This document shows positions 22,537 to 33,910 of a stretch of DNA of 64,000 bases, piece after piece. Within the stretch, counting starts at the first letter, position 1, and every line of letters begins with the position of its first letter. The stretch is from Macrophomina tecta (Eukaryota; Ascomycota; Dothideomycetes; Botryosphaeriales; Botryosphaeriaceae): contig JAKSGN010000043.1 of assembly GCA_024180945.1 (NCBI GenBank), positions 558,001 to 622,000 on the forward strand, read 5' to 3'. The notes beneath the pieces are model-generated. The model was not told the DNA's origin and ran no database searches. It was given only the letters and a program-made list of their open reading frames with translations. Position numbers and translations under genes: made by a program.

Positions 22537-24829
22537 ATGGACGTCAACATATCCTCACTGCCCCAATCCAATGCCCCGTCAAGTTCTTCCTCCGTGGTAC
22601 CCTCTGACAGTGCCTCACAAGTTGCCAGCACACTGTCAGAACCCGAGGCATCGTCAGCTCAGCATACGGTCAAGAGACGGAAACTGAGAGCCACATCAAC
22701 ATGGGATCACTTTCGAGAAGCTCAAGGCGACGAGCCACGTACTATGAGCGGGAAATTACTTCACTACTGCACGCGTTGTCGCAATCCATCCTGGTCAACC
22801 CACATATCTGGCAACGCCCGCTATCATCTCGAGAAGGCTCATCACATACTTGTTCGAGAGGATTCAAAATCTCAAAACAGGCGCCAACTAGCCATCGAAA
22901 ATGCCTTCGCAAGAACAACCGGCAAGCGGCTGCAGCAAGTCAGGAGAATGAGATGAACACTCTACGGAGTGTAATCAATGTCGATGCCTTTCGAGAGGCA
23001 CAGATGTTGCTATCCGCACATAAACATTTACCGCTCAACTTCGTAACCTGGCCGGAATACCAGGCACTTCTGGCCGCGATAAACCCTGCCGTTGAAGAGT
23101 TCCTAACTGATTCCGGTAGCACAGTTGCGGCGGACTTGGATAGGGCCTACGATGCGCATCAACAATCCGTAAAGGAATGGCTAGAACGTGCCCGGAGCCT
23201 CGTACACATTGCTATGGACGTATGGTCTTCTCCTCAGCGGAAGGCCTATATCGCTGTTCACGCCCAATGGGTTGACGAGGCCTACAAACCTCGGAAAGCA
23301 TTGCTAGGGCTACCAAACCTCCGCCGCTCTCACGCCGGCACGGCTATGGCACCTCACTTGATGACGATTATCCGACAGTACCACTTAGCGCCCCGAATCG
23401 GCTACTTCACTGGGGACAATGACGCAAAGAATGACACCTGTCTCCGCCAACTTGCTGTTGAGCTGTCGCAAGAGTACGGCCTTACACTTGACCCAGTGTC
23501 CTCTCGAACGCGGTGTGCCGGCCACATCATTAACTTGTCCCTTCAAGCCTTTCTCTTTGCAACTAGTGAGGACGCTCTGCAGGCCGCAATTGCGCAGGCG
23601 CAACACGAGGTAAATGATGTAACAGTTGCGGACGCGTTACACGACCAAATTCAGTCGAACACTTGTCACAAGAGTCACGACAGGCGCAAGAAACGCCATG
23701 ACACTGCCGGCTGGCGGAGCATCGGCCCAATGGGTAAACTCCACAACATTGCGGTGTTCATCCGTAATTCCACAGTGCGCAACGATGCATGGGATGACAT
23801 TGCAGAAAAGGCGCTTGGAATTGACAATATCACCCGTTGGAACTCATGGTTCAAGTTGCTTGATGCGGCTATCAGCCAAGAGGGTCCATTGTCAATATTC
23901 CTCAACCAATACCACAACGAGCTGGAAGACGACATCCTCACACATGATGATTGGCAAGTACTCAAAATGACTCACGAGTTCTTGCAGCCGTTTTACCAAG
24001 CGACCTTGGAGCAGCAAATGGAGTGGGCATCAATAGATCAGGTGCTAGAGAATATGGATATTCTTTTCATGCAGTTTGAGAATGCCAAGGTAAGCCATGG
24101 ACGGCTCGATCGATTACCAGACCTGGACTGATGTTAAAGCAGGGCAAATACGCCAGCAACGCGCGTATGGTTCATTCCATTCACATGGGTTGGTGGGTTC
24201 TCTCGAAGTATTATGAAGAGAGTGACAGAAACCCAATATATGCCACGGCATTATTGCTCCATCCAGAAAAGCGCCGGAGGTACCTTGACCGCCACTGGGC
24301 AGAGGAATGGAGGCAGACCGCTATTGCTGGTGCACGGCAGCATTGGGCGAAGTACAAGGACCGGCCACTCCCGTCGGAGTCCGCGGCTCGGCTGAACGAC
24401 GAACGACGGGAAGTAACACCGTACGAGCGTATCAAGCAGTCAATGAGTGTCTTGGATGAACCCGGAGATGAGGATGAATTCGAAAAATTCGTCAATTCTC
24501 CGCCAAGACCTATGACGACCAAAACACCGCTTGAATGGTGGTGTCGAGAAGAACAGAGGATTGAGTATCCACGTTTACACCAATTGGCCATTGACATACT
24601 AAGTGTGCCGGCGATGTCCGACGATCCGGAACGGGTATTCTCTTGCGCAAGGCGGACAATTTCTTGGGACAGGGCACGGCTCTCGCCTGATACTATCGAG
24701 AAGCTTCAATGCCTGAGCAACTGGGTGAAGAATGACTTGGTCCGCAAAGTCTACGTGGCAGTAGATGGTAAGGTCATGGATATTGCTGGCGGCAACGACG
24801 ACATGCATGGCGCTTCAGTTTTATATTAA
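22537..24829 (+). pseudogene. hAT-1 transposase with one frameshift
   Basis: The protein has three readable parts. 22537 to about 22940 encodes a Ser-rich N-terminus and a BED zinc finger (YCTRCRNPSW ... ARYHLEKAHH, about residues 52-104). About 22940 to 24089 encodes the RNase H-like catalytic region with GYFTGDNDAKND and RTRCAGHIINLS. 24140-24829 encodes the C-terminal dimerisation region (DILSVPAMSDDPERVFS). The last two are joined by a 50-bp intron (24090-24139, GTAAGC...AAAG). The first join has no splice signals and needs a change of frame around 22930-22970, so the gene is frameshifted or the assembly has a one-base error there. The joined length is about 747 residues. Confidence 0.8.
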
Positions 24830-24910
24830 TAATTATTGATAAGCTTAGCAATCGATAATAATATTAGGATCTGCCAATGAATACATAAGAATATGTCAAT
24901 ATTATGTATT

Positions 24911-24931
24911 TATTTATTATTGGGATGTCTG
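24911..24931 (+). repeat. hAT-1 right TIR
   Basis: Ends TGGGATGTCTG; inverted copy of the left end with one mismatch. Confidence 0.9.
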
Positions 24932-25029
24932 CCCACCTATCAACCTTTCACTATGGTGGCCACTTTCCGGCTGAAACACGTCCAGAAACCTGGCTTCGTG
25001 ATGTTCAGCAATTTTTCGGCAGTCTTTAG

Positions 25030-26316
25030 TCTTGGACTAATGTGCCTCACGTTGGCGGAGGGTGGAGGTCCGACTCCGGGCGCTACTGTTGCCACAGCCC
25101 CATGTCGAGGTTTTGGGCACTTTCTTCCGAGGCACGACTGCGGGAAGAGCAGGGCGTTTCTTCGCGCCATTGGGCAGACACACGTAGAAGCAATGGAAGG
25201 ACAGTGCTGACAGTTAAGTGTCAGACTATTTCTTTACGGCAACACGGAAGACATCAATCATGTCCAATAGCCTCGGATATCTCCATTCCCTTGGTTATGT
25301 AGTTCATACTGATGTACTCAAGCAAGCCTGCCTACCTCTCTCTTAGGAGACAGGCAGAATCGACTCATTTCTGACCTCACTACTCTTCACTTCCAAATCC
25401 GACAATAATCTTACAAAGGAGTGGCGATTAGTACCTAGTCCTCCGGAATAGCGCAATTGCACTGATCGTTGGCATTTGGTGACTAATCGGCTCGATTAGT
25501 ATTATTGCTATATCTGCACTTATCCTTTCTCTACTTCAATAGTTCCCACACACTTGTCTCCATGAATAGTGTAGCGTACTCGCGATGCAGAAACTCAATT
25601 AGCTAGGGTATCTAAGGCTTTACGGCACCCATAGGCGTCGAGTTAAAGAAAAAGCTTTTTAGATATAACGTAGTAAACTTTTCATCTGTATTAACTTCTA
25701 TCGAAAAGATACTATCGGACGAGCGTGGGCCTGCGTTTAATGGCGAGTCTCCGCAGCGGACGACGATCTATCTTACATAATTCAATAAGCTAGCACGCCA
25801 GTTGCGTTTTCTATAGGAAGATTAGGACGGATCTTAAAGAGGGGTGTTGACTCTACAGTAGTTCCCCCGACGTACCTTCCCTAGCGCCCTTTCCACCACC
25901 TCGAAATTATCCGTGATCTTAGCTCCAACCCCGTAGTCGCTTCGCGCCAGCTCTTCTCTGTCCTAAAGATGATCCTAGCGCCTGGGCAGGGCCCTAGACT
26001 TCTTCTCGAGGTACCACCTCTGGCACGCGAAGCCCGGCCCGCTCCACACGCCGGCGCAGAACTCGCATATACACTTTCCAACACATGTACAGCGCGCGTC
26101 AAGGTCGGCTTGCGCGCGAGCAGGCATCATACCCCATCGTTCCCTTTACAGTCTGTAGGGGGTGGAAGCATTCTGACGACTGGTTCAACCGGAAAGCTAA
26201 ACGAGACTGAGAGCAAACTCTCGCTTAAATCATGCGCGAAGGGATCGAAAGGGGGGCTTTTGGCAACGTATGACTCTCGATATTTTCCCCAAACACTGTT
26301 AATCCAGCCGCAGACC
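25030..26316. other. no intact gene; short RIP-like patch near 25580-25880
   Basis: Downstream of the epoxide hydrolase stop, sequence is ordinary until about 25580. From there to about 25880 TA-rich, CA/TG-poor sequence resembles the RIP block and has scattered stops. From 25900 a GC-rich stretch leads into the P450 pseudogene; its long frame (25969-26622) is partly the pseudogene and partly unrelated. Confidence 0.45.
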
Positions 26317-26924
26317 AACGGAGGCTCATTTCAGGTCATGACTGATAACGGCCCTGTTGTCATGCACCCTCCTTCCTTGAATAGCGAAGTTGCCAACGAC
26401 CTTCGACTGTACTTCTCTGGCATCACAGAGCGCGTGCGTTCAACCTCCATCTCTGCAGGTCCTTCGTTCCTGTGGATGGCCCATTCCGGCAAGGTCTTCC
26501 GAGGTTCTCCAGCCTCGATGTTATGCACACCGGCACTCAAGGCGAAATCGTTCAGGAGGTTTGCCGCAAGAGTCCCACGTCGGCTTTGGACCCCCCGGCC
26601 GACATCATCTCCATCGAGGTGAGCCTGGTCGTGGACGAATGTTTCCCAGGCGGAAAAGGTGCGAACGGAAGCCCACCATCTCCAGCTCGGTCGTCGCGCT
26701 AACCGACGAATGGAGCGAGCCCGGACTGGCAAGAAGTGCTCTACATATCGGCGGCCGTGCAAATCGCCGCCCGCCTTTCCGCCCGCATCCTAATCGGGGA
26801 GCGCCTCTGCCACGACGCACGCTAGATTGAGATATCCTCACGCTTAGCCGTCGTCACGCTCAAGGTCAACTTTGCTCTCAAGGTCCTTAGCAGCGCAATC
26901 GCCGATCCCGCCTTGCAGTTCAGC
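26317..26924 (+). pseudogene. cytochrome P450 pseudogene (N-terminal half), several frameshifts
   Basis: Three frame segments line up in order with the N-terminal part of fungal P450s of the type used in secondary metabolism. GGSFQVMTDNGPVVMHPP and then EVANDLRL come first (26317-26430). DVMHTGTQGEIVQEVCRK follows in another frame (about 26515-26570). DWQEVLYISAAVQIAARL and GERLCHDAR are in a third (about 26725-26810), where an in-frame TAG follows the last at a normal Trp position. The I-helix, K-helix and haem-binding Cys are not found downstream. The call rests on motif order rather than a haem signature. Probably a long-dead gene. Confidence 0.6.
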
Positions 26925-29452
26925 TGAGTATCGAGCGTCTTGGCGTAAAGACGTGGCAACACGCGGTTGGGCTTGCGGATCGACTTGCCAACCTTACAAG
27001 CTTCGAGGATTCTCCTCCATAAATTAAAACGATTCTCTTGCATCGAGCCAGCTCTGAAGAGACGATAAGACGCGATAGGAGCCTGCGCGATTTATAAGAA
27101 GCGGCAGTAATCGAACAGCACGTGCGCGGCTCTCGCCGACGAACTAGCAAAACACGACTTAGAAAGCGTAAATTAATTTAATGTCTTTAGATCCTTCATA
27201 ATTTAAATTTCACGTAGTCCTCATTTCCGCACATCGTTACTTTGTGTGGCTTTACGACTCTTATAAGGTATTGTTAATGTTATTCGCCTAAACCACGCCC
27301 GAAGGATCTACATCCCTATCAAGACCCTCGCGCGCTCGTTGGCATCTATCTCAGCACAGGGGCAACACGCCAGCAGCAGCAGCACAGCCAATCAACGTAT
27401 CTGGAGACCCATTCCCTTCGGGTCCATACACCATCGGGTCCATACACCATCATCCCCGGCGCGGAGTGGAGGAGGCGCCAGTCAACTTCTCGCGCTCCTA
27501 ATTCCAGATACCCAAGGTTGCACCTAGCACGTCTCGGGGTCCTGGTACAGCGCCTTTGCAGACGGGACTGCAACACGCAGGGGGGGAGACGCGATCTTTA
27601 ACGTCCCTTTCTGGCTAAATTGTAAGTTGTACGGGCGCGCCAGCGTGTTCGTCTGTACATGGACCGGCAGCTTTTTTACGGGATGCTGGCACTGCAGAGG
27701 ATCAGGCCACGGACGCTAGTTCCCTCCGTTCGGTGCTCCGCGTGGGCTGACGAGGCCCCAGCCCCGACGCGAGGGACCTATGGTTGCGGGGAGGCACTGC
27801 CGCGCCCCCAAACATCAGCCTGCTGTTAGCAGCGCACAACACCACCGAGTCGCGGCTTGCTTTTCTGCGAGCGGCCACGGGCCGCCAAGGAAGCATTTGG
27901 CGAGGGCCGATGACTCAGCTGTGGAACCCAGCTCAGCGCTCTTGGCTTGGTTCCCTCCGCGGCCGGATGAGGTGCGTCGTGTTTGGAGCAGGAATCACTT
28001 GCAACAAACTCGGTTTTGCAAGGATGATCTCGTGGGAGCCAAAAGGCGCTAGCCACCCTGCACACACACTTCCCCCTAATTGTCACTTCTGGCCCGGCGA
28101 CTCCAGCAGCATCTGAGTGCGCAGACATTCAATCGACCGCGGGCTGGGAGACTTCAGCTGGCTGTTTTGCTGCCTACCCTGCTTTGCACTACCCACTGTT
28201 GATGGTGATAATGGTTGAAAAAGGCTCGCACAAGGAAGCATTATGGCCAACCCAACGCCCGCGCCTCCGTATTCACTATCCGCAGAGGTGCTGCCATGGA
28301 CGCAGAGCGTTCCCTATCCGGAATCCCAGTCTCACAATCCCTCCGCGCTACTGCCAGCTACTGCTTCACCCTTGAGCGAAGTTGGTGGGGTCGCGGTGGG
28401 GATGACCTGCAGGCGTCGCTCTCTTTTAGCTATAGATACAGTTTTAAAAAAGTAAAGAGTAGAGAAAAGTCCCTAGAGATAAATAGATTTTGGTGTTAGT
28501 ATTTATTAATATCTTATTTCGTGCTGCTCCTGTATTGTTAAAACGGATAATAACTGAAAAGAAAATTAATGGAAACTAAGAGGGTGGAAATTTATCAGAT
28601 TAGGACAAAAACAGCTTTTATATTTTACTAATATTAGAAATTTTACGTTTTCTTTTCTACTTATCGCTAAGCAGATGCTTATATTATATTATTACTCCTT
28701 TAGTACTTACGTTCTGGATAAACCATGATCTTTTTATTGCTTTATAATTTTTCTTTCCCTACAGTCTATAGAGGCTGACTCAACCCCTTGCAGGGGTATA
28801 ATCCAACCGTAGCGCTAGGATGTGTCTAAAAGTCTCTGAGAACTTTAATTACGCCGATCTTAATAATAATCCCCCAGGCCTGATGCATTGGCATTAACGT
28901 TGGCCAGTCCTGCTTCCAGTCAATATATAAACTGGTTCGGAGGGCGTGCCAGTAGGATCGTACTAATGCTTGCTGGAAAATCGGCTCTTCGATCGGTTAG
29001 TAGCTAAGAGATGGCATTATTATTGACGCTTCCTGCTTGGTAGCGCCAGTCCAAGTGTTACCCGTCTTTCAGAAAATGAGTCGATCATGAAGGATTTATT
29101 ATCTTTCTCTCAGAAGCTGAATGCAATCATTTCCGATATGGCTAGGTGACATTGCAAAGGAGCAGGTTTTGGATATGGTGAAATAAACTAAAAGAGGTAA
29201 CTTATTAGGAGTCCCATTTGAGACTACTCTTTTATCGGCTGATTGGAATTGCCGAAGCAGCAACTCTCAACAATGTCTAGTATACTTAAGCCGTCCATAT
29301 ACTGCTGGCGGCGATGAGAGCAGCTCCCTCAAAACAGAATACGAGAGTTCCAGCTTAAGTCTCTGTCTTCTCTGCTCTTTCCTTTGACCAGGCCAGGTCA
29401 GTTCTACATAGTGTCTATATTGTCCTTGTTGACTTCTTTTACTCCTTCAATT
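26925..29452. other. no gene recognised
   Basis: A GC-rich part (27330-28120) holds overlapping frames of 60-110 codons on both strands without any recognisable domain. 28430-29000 is AT-richer and has no frame of note. The short inverted repeat CCCCTTGCAGGGG is at about 28777-28789. The end presumably holds the promoter of the membrane-protein gene. Confidence 0.45.
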
Positions 29453-30628
29453 ATGGATCTTGCTACCTTCTTCTTCGGCCTCTTCCTGGGGTTGTTTATA
29501 CCTACTTTCACGATGGTGGTACAACAGACTCGGACTATATGGAAACGCACTCGGAGGCTTTCAAATGTCTACCTTTATATGATCTGGGTAGAAGCGGTGG
29601 TGAATCTTATTTTCGCTCTTACGACCTTTCTATACCTGAATAACGCTATCCGAAGCAGGTGATTTTAATAGCATCTTATTATCTTCAGAGCTAATCGATT
29701 TCTAGTCTTGGCTACTACTTTGGCGCGGGTATATCACGCGGACTCTCAGGATAGTAAAAAGCGTTTGGAGGCTAATAAGCGGTAGTGACATTATGGGCAA
29801 TTCAAACCCAACTACTCTCACAAATTATTGCCAATCGTATCAGTCTGATGATTATCGACAGGCGTAAAGCCCGATTGCTTAAATGGGGCCTCCTTATCGC
29901 CATTGGCGCCGTCAACATCGCCGTCTATACCATTTGGATTCCTGCTCATATGCCATCGGCAACCAAAACCCAAGTCCTCCTTAATAACATCTTTGAGCGG
30001 ATTGAGAAGAGCTTCTTCTTACTCGTTGATTTTGGACTGAACTTGTACTTCTTGTACTTAGTGCGGTACCGGCTTATTGCGGACGGGTTTTCTAAGTACT
30101 GGCCTCTTTTCAAGTTCAATGCGGCCATTGTCGTTGTTTCTGTGGCCATGGATGTTTTGCTGCTTGGGCTGTTGAGCTTGCCGAATCCTTATTAGTACGT
30201 CCTCGCCTGCATTTCCTCCTCCTATTGATACAACTACGAGCTGAACTAAGGATTTTAGCTACGTCCAATTCGCCCCCGTAGCATACATCGTCAAACTCTA
30301 CATCGAACTGACCATGGCGGTCCTCATATCCAAGGTCGTGCGCAGCAGCAGCAGCGCTGAGCGAGTCGATGATTGGTATTCCAGCGGCACTCGCACGGCC
30401 AATCGCACCCATCTTACTAGCCGCACCGCTGCCGTAGCCCCTCCAATGCCGGAACAGGACGACGTCTTTCTTGGAGCGGTGAGGATGGACACGAACATCT
30501 CGGGCAGGAAGTCGGATGACCCAATTTGGCCCACATGCGATGCCACGCAGGGCCAGGGCCATGGCATTGTGAAGACCGTCACGACGGTGGTGCATAGTGA
30601 GAGTGGGGAGGAAATCGGTGAGAATTGA
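29453..30628 (+). CDS. multi-pass integral membrane protein (fungal family, function unknown)
   Basis: Four exons: 29453-29658, 29706-29728, 29786-30194 and 30259-30628. The introns are 47, 57 and 64 bp with GT-AG ends, and all joins keep the frame, giving 335 residues. I chose MDLATFFFG as the start because the hydrophobic first segment begins there; an in-frame ATG at 29384 is also possible. About seven hydrophobic segments are seen, including FFFGLFLGLFIPTFT, IWVEAVVNLIFALTTFLYL, LLIAIGAVNIAVYTIW and FNAAIVVVSVAMDVLLLGLL. The conserved-looking core YFLYLVRYRLIADGFSKYW lies between two segments. The C-terminal 100 residues are hydrophilic. It resembles uncharacterised fungal membrane proteins. 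It appears intact in a stretch where neighbours are dead. Confidence 0.85.
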
Positions 30629-32728
30629 AATCAGGCTAGTAAACACCTCCAACGTGTCCAACCAACGGCCGGGTCCTTGGGCGGCAGGGGGGGCACGTTC
30701 TGGTTAGGTTTCTCTACCGCTTTGCGCTGCGTCTTTTTCGGGGCGATTCTGGTTTTCTATTGTACGGTCTTCCATTCGCCAGGGGCATTTGTCGCCAGTG
30801 TGGCGTAGCTGCCGTTATGTCGCCGTAGTTCGTGCACTGACGCTTGCGATGGCTCCCGTTGTTGCTTTTGTTGCAGTTGGCGTTGTGGCGGGTCCTAAGT
30901 CGAGGTAGCTAAGGTTTCTCTATGTGCTGCTGGCGCCTTGGTGCGCTGTTGTGGCGCGGGTTTCCGCTATTCCTCCTGCGTGCTGGCCTATGGCCGGCTG
31001 GAGCCATCGTTGATCCGCTTGTGAGCTGCAGCAAGGTGTTACTTAGTATTAACTAATTAGTGTAAGTCACTATTCATGCATTCCGGTGGAGGATACGGGT
31101 ACGCGTCCTTATATGCTACGGTGACCGCGGATACATGCTTGTAGGCTCGGCAGTCCTCAATATCCTGCTGCAGAATGGCCCTAGGTTTCTGTTAGCCTCC
31201 GAGATGGGTCGATCTGTTGGCGCTGGGATTGCTCCGAATGCGTGCAGTGGCCAAGACGTGTGTCACTACCACACCTCTCAGTACGTTGTCAAGTGAGGCA
31301 GGACCTTGCACGACTTTGCGCACGTGAAACCTAGCGAAATGGCTTGCACGCTCATCCCGTCATTACTGCAGCACGTAGCTACGCTGGTTCTTTGTGAGCT
31401 AGTAACCTTCAGGGTGAAGCTCTCATCCGCCTCGACTCGCAAATAGCGAATGCTGGGACATCTGCTCGAAGCACATAGGGCGAAACTTATACAAGCTTTT
31501 GCATTGACAGATTTTTGTCCTCAGTTGATGTGAGAAAAGCACAGTGCTACTGCGCGTATGTTAATTGTAGGATTGACTCCTTACCGCAACCGACACGGCA
31601 ACGTGAAGACCGTCGGACATCCCTTAGTAACCGAGTCCTGTCGATATCCGGTAGACGACAGATGCAACTGAGTATAGTTTGCCGGTAATGACCGTTTAGA
31701 GTTGGAATCGACCTGGGACGAATATTTGACGGACTTACATGCCGCTCCGGAACCATAACACTAATCACATGAACCAAGCATTGGCGAACGCGTTAGAGTT
31801 AGATGTATCTCTTCCTGCAGCCGCTGCTCATTTTTTTTTAAGATGCAGCTCGCTATGCTTACTATCTCTGCCGCCCTCTTCCTCGCGAGGGACTCTTACT
31901 CTTGCACTAATGGGTTAGTTCGAAAACCTCCTCTTGTTGGAACACTCGTGGACTAAAGGTTTAGCGTAGCTCAGCAGTGGCAGGTTAAGAGAGCTCATTC
32001 CTCTTGCTTCTGCTGTTAACCAAGGATCTCGTTCATTACCTGCCAAGTCCATTGCCTCTGTGAGCTCCACTACTACGATTCTGACAATTTCCGGGTTCCG
32101 CCATCTCCAAATAATCTAAGTTCACGCCATTCGCCGCCTGGGGTTATCTAACATGCGCTACCTGTCTTTGTGAATTGAAATGGACTGACTCGGCTCGCGC
32201 TTGGTCCATCTGGGCGGGCTCTCAAATGGGGGTTTCATCAGGGGAGAGGGTCAATGGGTAAGCAATCACATGAGTCCTTTTTGCATGGATTTTTGGCACG
32301 TGCGATTCAACCTCTTCTAGTTTTACTCTGGCCATGGATCTAGAGTTGAGCGTCTTTTCATCCGCCGTACAGAAGACTGCCTTCTTTGCTATGCCTCTCC
32401 AGGCTGCCCAGTGTGCAGAGGGATACTGCTTCTAAAGCGGCGGTTTTTATACCGCAGCTTAGTACATGACGTCAGAGGCAATCCTCCGTTAGCAGACTGG
32501 GCCCTGTTACTTGTTTCTTCGCAGCGCGTACGGCTGAGCGATGCAGGATTTTGCGATTCTCTGACCTTCCTGGCCGGAGTAGCGTTACATATATGTTTAT
32601 CCAATGTCAGTTAGAGCCCTATTCTTAGTCTAAGATGGATGTGAAAAGAGAGAAAAGTATTCGACTGATGCTGAGGCCGAGTTGAAAATGGCCAGAGCAC
32701 GGGGCACGTTGAGTGCAATTGATCACTT
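30629..32728. other. no gene recognised apart from one small possible secreted ORF
   Basis: The stretch has normal base composition and only short frames (under 80 codons) with no recognisable domain. See the small frame at 31843-31956. Confidence 0.45.
31843..31956 (+). CDS. small ORF (37 residues) with a signal-peptide-like start
   Basis: The frame starts MQLAMLTISAALFLARDSYS, a Lys/Arg-poor hydrophobic start that could be a secretion signal, followed by one Cys and a stop at 31956. It might be exon 1 of a small secreted protein, but I could not find a convincing next exon. It could equally be chance. Confidence 0.15.
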   Translation: MQLAMLTISAALFLARDSYSCTNGLVRKPPLVGTLVD

Positions 32729-33810
32729 CTACCGGGTCACATCGGAGGCTTCCTGGTCCTTCTTTGCCGCCTTACTATCTTTCTCCTTATCACTTCCCAC
32801 AACATTGACTTCTCGCCTCGGCCTGCCACCAAATGCTACGTAAAACCAAACCGCTACGAAGCTCATGGCAACCGCCACGCTTGTGTAGACCCACAAGATT
32901 TTCGGGTTATTGTATGTGGGACTGATGGCAATGCTCAATGCGGCGCCAAAGGCGTTGGTAGCGCTCAAGGTGCTCTGCACGCTCTCCCTTTTCGGCAGCC
33001 CCAATTTCTCCATCCTCCCTTGTGAACCGGCCGCCGACAAAGGCCGCAAGCGCACCATTGGCGCCGGATATGCCGACCTCAATCAAGAACAGAGAAGTGA
33101 TGAAGATTGCCGGGGTCGCGCCCGCGTCAATCACGGCAGTAAGGCTGGAAACGAACAAGGTGGCGGCGCCCAGCAAGTAGATGCGGAAAGTGAGGCAGAG
33201 AAGTCGGTACCGTCCCACGCGCTTGTCTGTGATGATTGCCCCGTCAATGGGTGTGAATTGCGTGACAACGTATAAGACATTCGAAGCCTGCGACGCCCGG
33301 GCCTGTCCCCAGCCAAGCGCACCGGGATGGAGGGAGTCGGCCTTTCTGTTCTGTATGAAGTTCTGGAATGGAGCGGAAAGTCTGTAGAAAGAGAAGCGCT
33401 CGGCAGCTGTGAGTACAACCAACAGTCAAGCTGAGAGCGGGATCGAATCGGGCATGCGGCGCAGGCCGGTTGTGTCATCCTCGCTGGCCACGTCCGTCTG
33501 TACTGCCGGCTTCTTGAGCGGCTCACTGTTTGCCATGCTATCGTTGTTGGCGGCGGGCTGGCGGGATCGAGTCAAACAGAGACAGGAAAGGCAACAGGAG
33601 CCGGCATTGCGAAGAGTTGATTTAAGCCGGTGCCAGGGGATCGACTGCTGCGTTTAGGGACTTCGCCTTTGCGGCCCGTGTTGCAGCGCGGCTGAGGCGT
33701 TCGCGGGCCAGACCAGCTGCAGCGTGGTCAAGTGGGTCCTCAAACGCGCTTGGGGGCCGAAAGCTAGGGTGAGAGGTCCAAAAAGGGGATTCGGAACTGG
33801 CGGGCGCCAC
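32729..33810 (-). pseudogene. PTR2/POT-family peptide transporter pseudogene with large internal deletion
   Basis: Minus-strand sequence encodes the two ends of a proton-coupled oligopeptide transporter. The N-terminal part has LRRMPDSIPLSA, then a TGA where the family has Trp, then VVLTAAERFSFYRLSAPFQ, GALGWGQ and FTPIDGAIITDKRVGRY. It leads directly into the C-terminal part, SVQSTLSATNAFGAALSIAI then KILWVYTSVAVAMS, in a different frame near 33030-33060. POT proteins are usually 550-600 residues; about 300 residues of the middle are missing. The long N-terminal extension (from 33810) contains an additional stop near 33622. The gene cannot make a transporter. Confidence 0.8.
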
Positions 33811-33910
33811 CGAGCTTAAGTATTGTCACGAAATGCATGAGCGCGCTGCGCTTTTCTCTACCAATCAATTTTTATCCGGTCACTAACGCGCTTGCAGTGG
33901 ATTCAACCGT

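Larger units (their letters stand above)
22208..24931 (+). mobile_element. hAT-1 transposon (2724 bp) in the epoxide hydrolase gene
   Basis: An 8-bp target duplication CCCACCTA (22200-22207 and 24932-24939) flanks the element, diagnostic for hAT. Terminal inverted repeats begin CAGACATCCCA and match over 21 bp with one difference. Subterminal regions are AT-rich. A BED-finger hAT transposase is encoded inside on the plus strand. CA/TG content is normal, so there is no RIP. Confidence 0.95.
20894..25029 (+). pseudogene. secreted epoxide hydrolase, disrupted by a hAT insertion in its last exon
   Basis: This is an alpha/beta-hydrolase-fold epoxide hydrolase, which would open epoxides to diols. 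Exons are 20894-21925, 22007-22108 and 22166-22207, continuing after the transposon at 24940-25029; introns have GTAAGT donors. The joined frame would be 421 residues. Residues 1-17 form a signal peptide (MQRFYYLFLSLLALASA). An EHN-type N-terminal domain follows, then the oxyanion motif HGYPS (about residue 137) and the nucleophile Asp213 in STDQGW. The catalytic His (GGHF, residue 400 of the joined frame) lies beyond the insertion, so the transcript from the interrupted allele would lack it. The insertion falls exactly between codons. Everything else is open, so damage looks recent. Confidence 0.88.

Noticed and set aside
25969..26622. 217-codon frame as an intact gene
   Set aside because: Its middle matches the P450 pseudogene, which leaves this frame; the remainder is unrelated. 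It is a chance-open frame across a pseudogene.
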